A stretch of 64,000 nt of DNA from Conoideocrella luteorostrata (taxonomy: Eukaryota; Ascomycota; Sordariomycetes; Hypocreales; Clavicipitaceae), in assembly GCA_032433595.1 (NCBI GenBank), contig JASWJB010000203.1:1-64000 (forward strand), in the 5' to 3' direction. The first letter of the stretch is position 1; the number at the start of each line of letters is the position of its first letter. A program made the position numbers and the translations under genes. Positions 60,396-64,000 of this stretch are shown here, piece after piece. The notes under the pieces were generated by a model that saw only the letters and a list, made by a program, of their open reading frames with translations, was not told the DNA's origin and ran no database searches.

Positions 60396-60995
60396 TTACT
60401 CACTCGAGGGCCGTGGCCCGGCATCCTCTTCCGAAGTATAATAGTATGCTCTACTCGATGTGTTTGCATTAGCAGATAAAAGCTGCCTGGCTATTTCGGT
60501 GACACCCCCAAGACAGCCTACCACCAATCTCCTCATATGATGACAGGACTGAATTCCAGGCTTAATCGCTGCCGCAACTAAATGTGACCATGGCGGAAAC
60601 CGAGGACATCTACAACCTTGTACGCAAGTGCAAGAACACATTCTAGGCGCGCAAGAAGAGAACGCTTGTAGAACTAACGCGCTGTACTGAAGCTCAAAAT
60701 ACTGCCTATCGGTGGCGGCGACCGCGTCGACCTGGTCATAATCTAAAAAGCGGTGGCATTCGCTGCTTTGAATCGCTTTTAGCCAACCATACAACTGGTC
60801 ACTCGAAAGCAATGCAAATTGTGCTGAAAGGCCGTATTCCGAGCATATCATGCGTCCATTATACAAATGAAAGTGTGGGTTCGACAAACAGAAGACATTC
60901 AGGCATCTGTTTACTCCAGCAAACACAGCCTTCTGTATAACCTGTCCATCTCCAGGCTCGATAACAAGCAGGCTCGTCGTCGGTTCGATGTGAAT
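60396..60995 (-). pseudogene. Fragment, C-terminal part of an uncharacterised Cys-rich protein
   Basis: A minus-strand frame is open from about 60995 (reading HIEPTTSLLVIEPGDGQVI) to 60396 without an ATG at a sensible start. It contains a cysteine cluster (RMCSCTCVQGCRCPRFPP) resembling the C-terminal Cys clusters of some fungal ankyrin proteins. No ankyrin units are visible upstream. It is probably a gene fragment or the last exon of an unrecognised model. Confidence 0.35.
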
Positions 60996-63815
60996 TGTGC
61001 AGTCATATGATTAAGTCATATGATTAGGGCCTGTCAGCATTTTGCTTAGTGCATTGCCCAGGCTATGGAAGCAGCTTTTACACACCTACTTCATTACATC
61101 CCAAATCCATCAAATACATCCGACAATAGTCACATCAAGCCGACCATGGCTTTTGGCTGACATCATAGTGTTCCGCAATACCACTTCCCCACTTCTGATG
61201 GCAGTCAAGGAGATAAGGGGACCTTCTCAGTCGAGGTAAAAGATATTGATGCTTGTAAAATACATAGCTTTTGAGGTCCATTGGGGAGTGACGACGGCCA
61301 GAGTTGTCCAGTCTGCTTCGGAAGCTCGCCTTGCTACGATATGTCGGGTTGACAGTACCTTTCTTAGGCACGTTTAACTCTGGGCGAGATGTACCCAATC
61401 GAAAGGATTAATATGTTGAGACGAGAATTGCTCCTGTCAGAAACACCAGCACAGTTAATAGCTAGCTCAATGAAGGATGCCTGAACAGCTGAAGGGGCTA
61501 GTGCACAGCTTCTCCCTGATTATCCATCAACATTGTTCTCTCAGCCTCTACAGTAAGAGAAGAGGAGAATATTATTGTCCGTCAATACAAAAGGAACAGG
61601 CTCCAGTTGCGCAGCAATTATTTCATAATATAACCTTTGACATTGTCGCTATCCAAAAAGTATTCTTAAAAGCGACCGCCACTAACAGTGGACCAACCAG
61701 CCAAACCCGAGCATCCATTCCCCCTCCCTCGTTATTGGCGCATCCACCCTCTTTGCAAGAAGGCTTTGTGCTCGGAAACCTGCGATACTCTTGCTCAGAA
61801 GACAAGGGCAATCAATCCAAAACCGTTAAAAAGCATAATAAGGTGGTAGACGAAGCTCGCTCGCTTTACCAGACATGAGCATGAGAGCAGTTTTATCTCG
61901 TGCCGAGGAGGGAATCATTATCTATAATAAGAGGAACAATTTGCGGAAACCACGAATAGAACGCTCATTCTCTTCAGTCAACCAGCCGTGAAGTGAGTAG
62001 AACAACCGCCATAGCGCTGAACGAGCACGTTACAATGCGAGGAACACAAGAGGTCCCGGCACCGGCCAACCCCCACTACCTAGGGAAATAATAAGAGTTC
62101 CGAGCCTCGGGCGCGGAGACGACCCCAGCCCGGAATCAACAGCGAGGCTTGTTTTCCAGAGTGCACATCCAAATACACCTTTTGGATCCAGTCAGGTCCA
62201 GGGTGCCCTGGGTGCCCGGGTGCGCTGTCATGGCGTGCTAGACGCCTACGTGGATCGCTGACACTCTTCTAGCAAGGCAGTTTTGCATTTTGGCAGTTTC
62301 AGCGGGAAACGTCGGCCGAAAGTACCGCTATCAGCGCCAACAGAATGGAGTTATGCGGGGCGGGCCGCCCAAGCTGCCACCGGTAGACGCCCCATCAGAT
62401 GGGACCTGTCCAGCGTCTGAGCCAGCCTGCCCATTAAAAACCCATGGCGGAAGACAAATGCTCAAAGTAGCATGGACGCACCCAAAGTATGCAGTCGAAC
62501 TACGTCGTCCAAGAGCGCCGCAAGCACTTTTGCGTCTCAAGATTATAAAATTCGCGCAGATAGCATCTCGAGAATTATGAGCCGAATGGGTCAACATGGT
62601 CGTCGCAAATCGCCCTGAAAGTCGATCCTCTGACGTGGCTTCCCATTCTGCCGTTCACTTTGCGGCGACCGGCCCATCGCCATTTTGCAGCATCCAGACA
62701 CGCGCGATATTCTCAAGGCTACCATCTCTTGCCTGCGAAGATGCTCGAAGGAGTAAAATAAATAGATAAAGCACCATGTTTACTAAACTGCGCTATGACA
62801 TAACGCATGGCCGGCTGGTGGCTTGGAAGTGTCATTCTGGCCATGTTTCAACCACATCAACAGTGGCGAACTCGAATGTAATGGCATAGCTTTTATTGAG
62901 CTCGAACCCAATTTGGCCATCGAATAACTGCTGCTCTGCGCCGTTCTGCCAGCATTTGGGATCGCATAATAACGAGATAGCTCGCATTCCGCCAATTACA
63001 AATTCTTTCCCGATACGATTGCACCCTTCAGGAAGGAGTGCATCATCGCCAAGCTCGTGCAATAGGCTGTCTCCTAGAGAGGAATCTTCCTCTAAGAAGA
63101 AACCCCCTGTTCAGGAGTAGATTTTCAGCATCCGGTGGCAAAGACACTTGTGGACGTTCTCCAAATTACCGAGCTGCTGGGTACGAAATCTCGCGCGTGT
63201 GCGGAAGCCGCGTGTGCGGGATGATTGAGTGTCTGAGACCGGGAGAACGGACTTGGATTATAGAGGGCATGTTCTCCGTACGGTAGAGGCGGAACCCAGG
63301 TCGCAGTACGGAGAAGAAGACATGCATGGGTCAAGGGGCTCGGTTTGATTGTAAGCCAACTTACTCACGGAATTACTAAACCAACCAATACTAATCCCTG
63401 TCAACAAGTTGTTAGCATATTTGACTGGGAGACTGTAGCGTCGATGTCATCTTTTTTTCTCTTTCCGCTTCCCTTCTTCCGTCATTCGTGAGCTCATATT
63501 AGTTCGCAGCCTTGGGATGTATGCTGGCTGTAACTGCCCTGTAGCGATGTATTGATCAACAATTCAATGGGAGATTTTCATATCCATGATAAAAAGTGTC
63601 TTTACGGGGGAGAAAAGCGCGATTGGATCAATTCATTTGCTCAATGATCTCCCATGGGTTCAACATTGGCCTGCAGTTTTGCAACAGGGGGACATTCTAT
63701 AACTAAAACATTCGGCTGCTAGGTTTCATGAACAATACAACGCGTATTCGCGAACAGTAAACACCATCCTGATTGATTGCGCAATGTATGATACCGACCA
63801 TGAAATAGGCGAAAA
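60996..63815. other. Mostly non-coding region
   Basis: A frame at 61477-61878 (133 aa, with ATG) lacks any domain or composition support. A minus-strand frame near 62832-63062 starts at TTG and is probably a fragment. Copy 3 of the ~60-bp dispersed sequence lies near 61405-61470. Nothing else was recognised. Confidence 0.5.
61405..61470 (-). repeat. Copy 3 of a dispersed ~60-bp sequence
   Basis: GTTGAGACGAGAATTGCTCCTGTCAGAAA...TTAATAGCT. On the minus strand it reads LLTVLVFLTGAILVST, very like the copy at 20545. Confidence 0.5.
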
Positions 63816-64000
63816 CTACGTCCCTTCGCGGACTATAGCAAAACGAACATCGACCTCGTTCTTGTAGGCGGCTAGCTGCTCCGTCTTTGTTCTTAAGAAC
63901 TGCTGCATCTCTGCGTGAGCATCCTCTTTGGACGGGTCGAAAAGATCGTCTCCAGCATGCAACTTGGCCCAATACACAGTGTCCAAGTCGAAGCTCTTTC
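63816..64000 (-). CDS. 3' end of a gene, unidentified
   Basis: A minus-strand frame enters from the window edge and ends with TAG at 63816-63818. It encodes about 60 residues including FDLDTVYWAKLHAGDDLF and KTEQLAAYKNEVDVRFAI. The composition is coding-like. The family is not recognised and the gene is cut by the window end. Confidence 0.6.
   Translation of the reverse strand, partial: KSFDLDTVYWAKLHAGDDLFDPSKEDAHAEMQQFLRTKTEQLAAYKNEVDVRFAIVREGT

Noticed and set aside
61477..61878. 133-aa plus-strand frame
   Set aside because: It has an ATG, but a random-looking composition, no domain and no neighbouring exons.
62832..63062. 76-aa minus-strand frame
   Set aside because: It begins at TTG and is not linked to other exons. 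It is at most a fragment.

Overview
This window is nuclear DNA of a filamentous ascomycete (Pezizomycotina). Hypocreales-like Sordariomycetes is my best guess, from family content rather than from a marker gene. Genes carry short spliceosomal introns (about 50-110 bp, GT..AG). The families are typically fungal: Zn2Cys6 regulators, a FAS1 adhesin, GH47 mannosidase, an NLR with PNP, NACHT and ankyrin domains, and copia-like solo LTRs. Every multi-exon model given as intact was checked for a multiple-of-3 coding length after splicing.

Layout. 0-5 kb: a FAS1-domain surface protein, a degenerate tandem repeat and a membrane protein. 5.8-16 kb: a sugar-utilisation block, with an intracellular GH2 beta-galactosidase divergent from a lactose-permease-type MFS transporter across a 1.3-kb promoter that holds a palindromic pair of Cre1-type sites, followed by a Zn2Cys6 regulator. 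17.5-19.2 kb: a dead secreted subtilase. 21-46 kb: an accessory region that looks like a cell-death/allorecognition island. 46-52 kb: decayed genes (a CaiB-type CoA-transferase and a Zn2Cys6 regulator) beside an intact cupin and a Cys-rich single-pass membrane protein. 54-64 kb: GH47 mannosidase, a neprosin-family secreted protein, a frameshifted gene of unknown function, gene relics, and the 3' end of a gene running off the window.

The most interesting part is the island. A cytosolic DUF7580-subtilase protein with an intact Asp/His/Ser triad is divergently transcribed, 292 bp apart, from a 274-aa protein that I read as a fungal gasdermin-like pore former (HET-Q1/RCD-1 type). This is the arrangement of Podospora HET-Q1/HET-Q2, in which a subtilase activates a gasdermin by cleavage. 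Next comes a 1962-aa C2H2-PNP-NACHT-ankyrin NLR with 13 near-identical ankyrin repeats. Further on, a TPR-CHAT (caspase-like) protein of about 1480 aa is divergently transcribed, 390 bp apart, from a 330-aa protein of unknown function, repeating the same protease/partner geometry. A secreted protein of unknown function follows.

The island is studded with solo LTRs. Two have perfect 5-bp target-site duplications, and two in opposite orientation sit 35 bp and 14 bp from the 3' ends of the gasdermin-like and NLR genes. There are also AT-rich DNA and decayed ankyrin-gene fragments. Function of the island is inferred from domains and gene order only.
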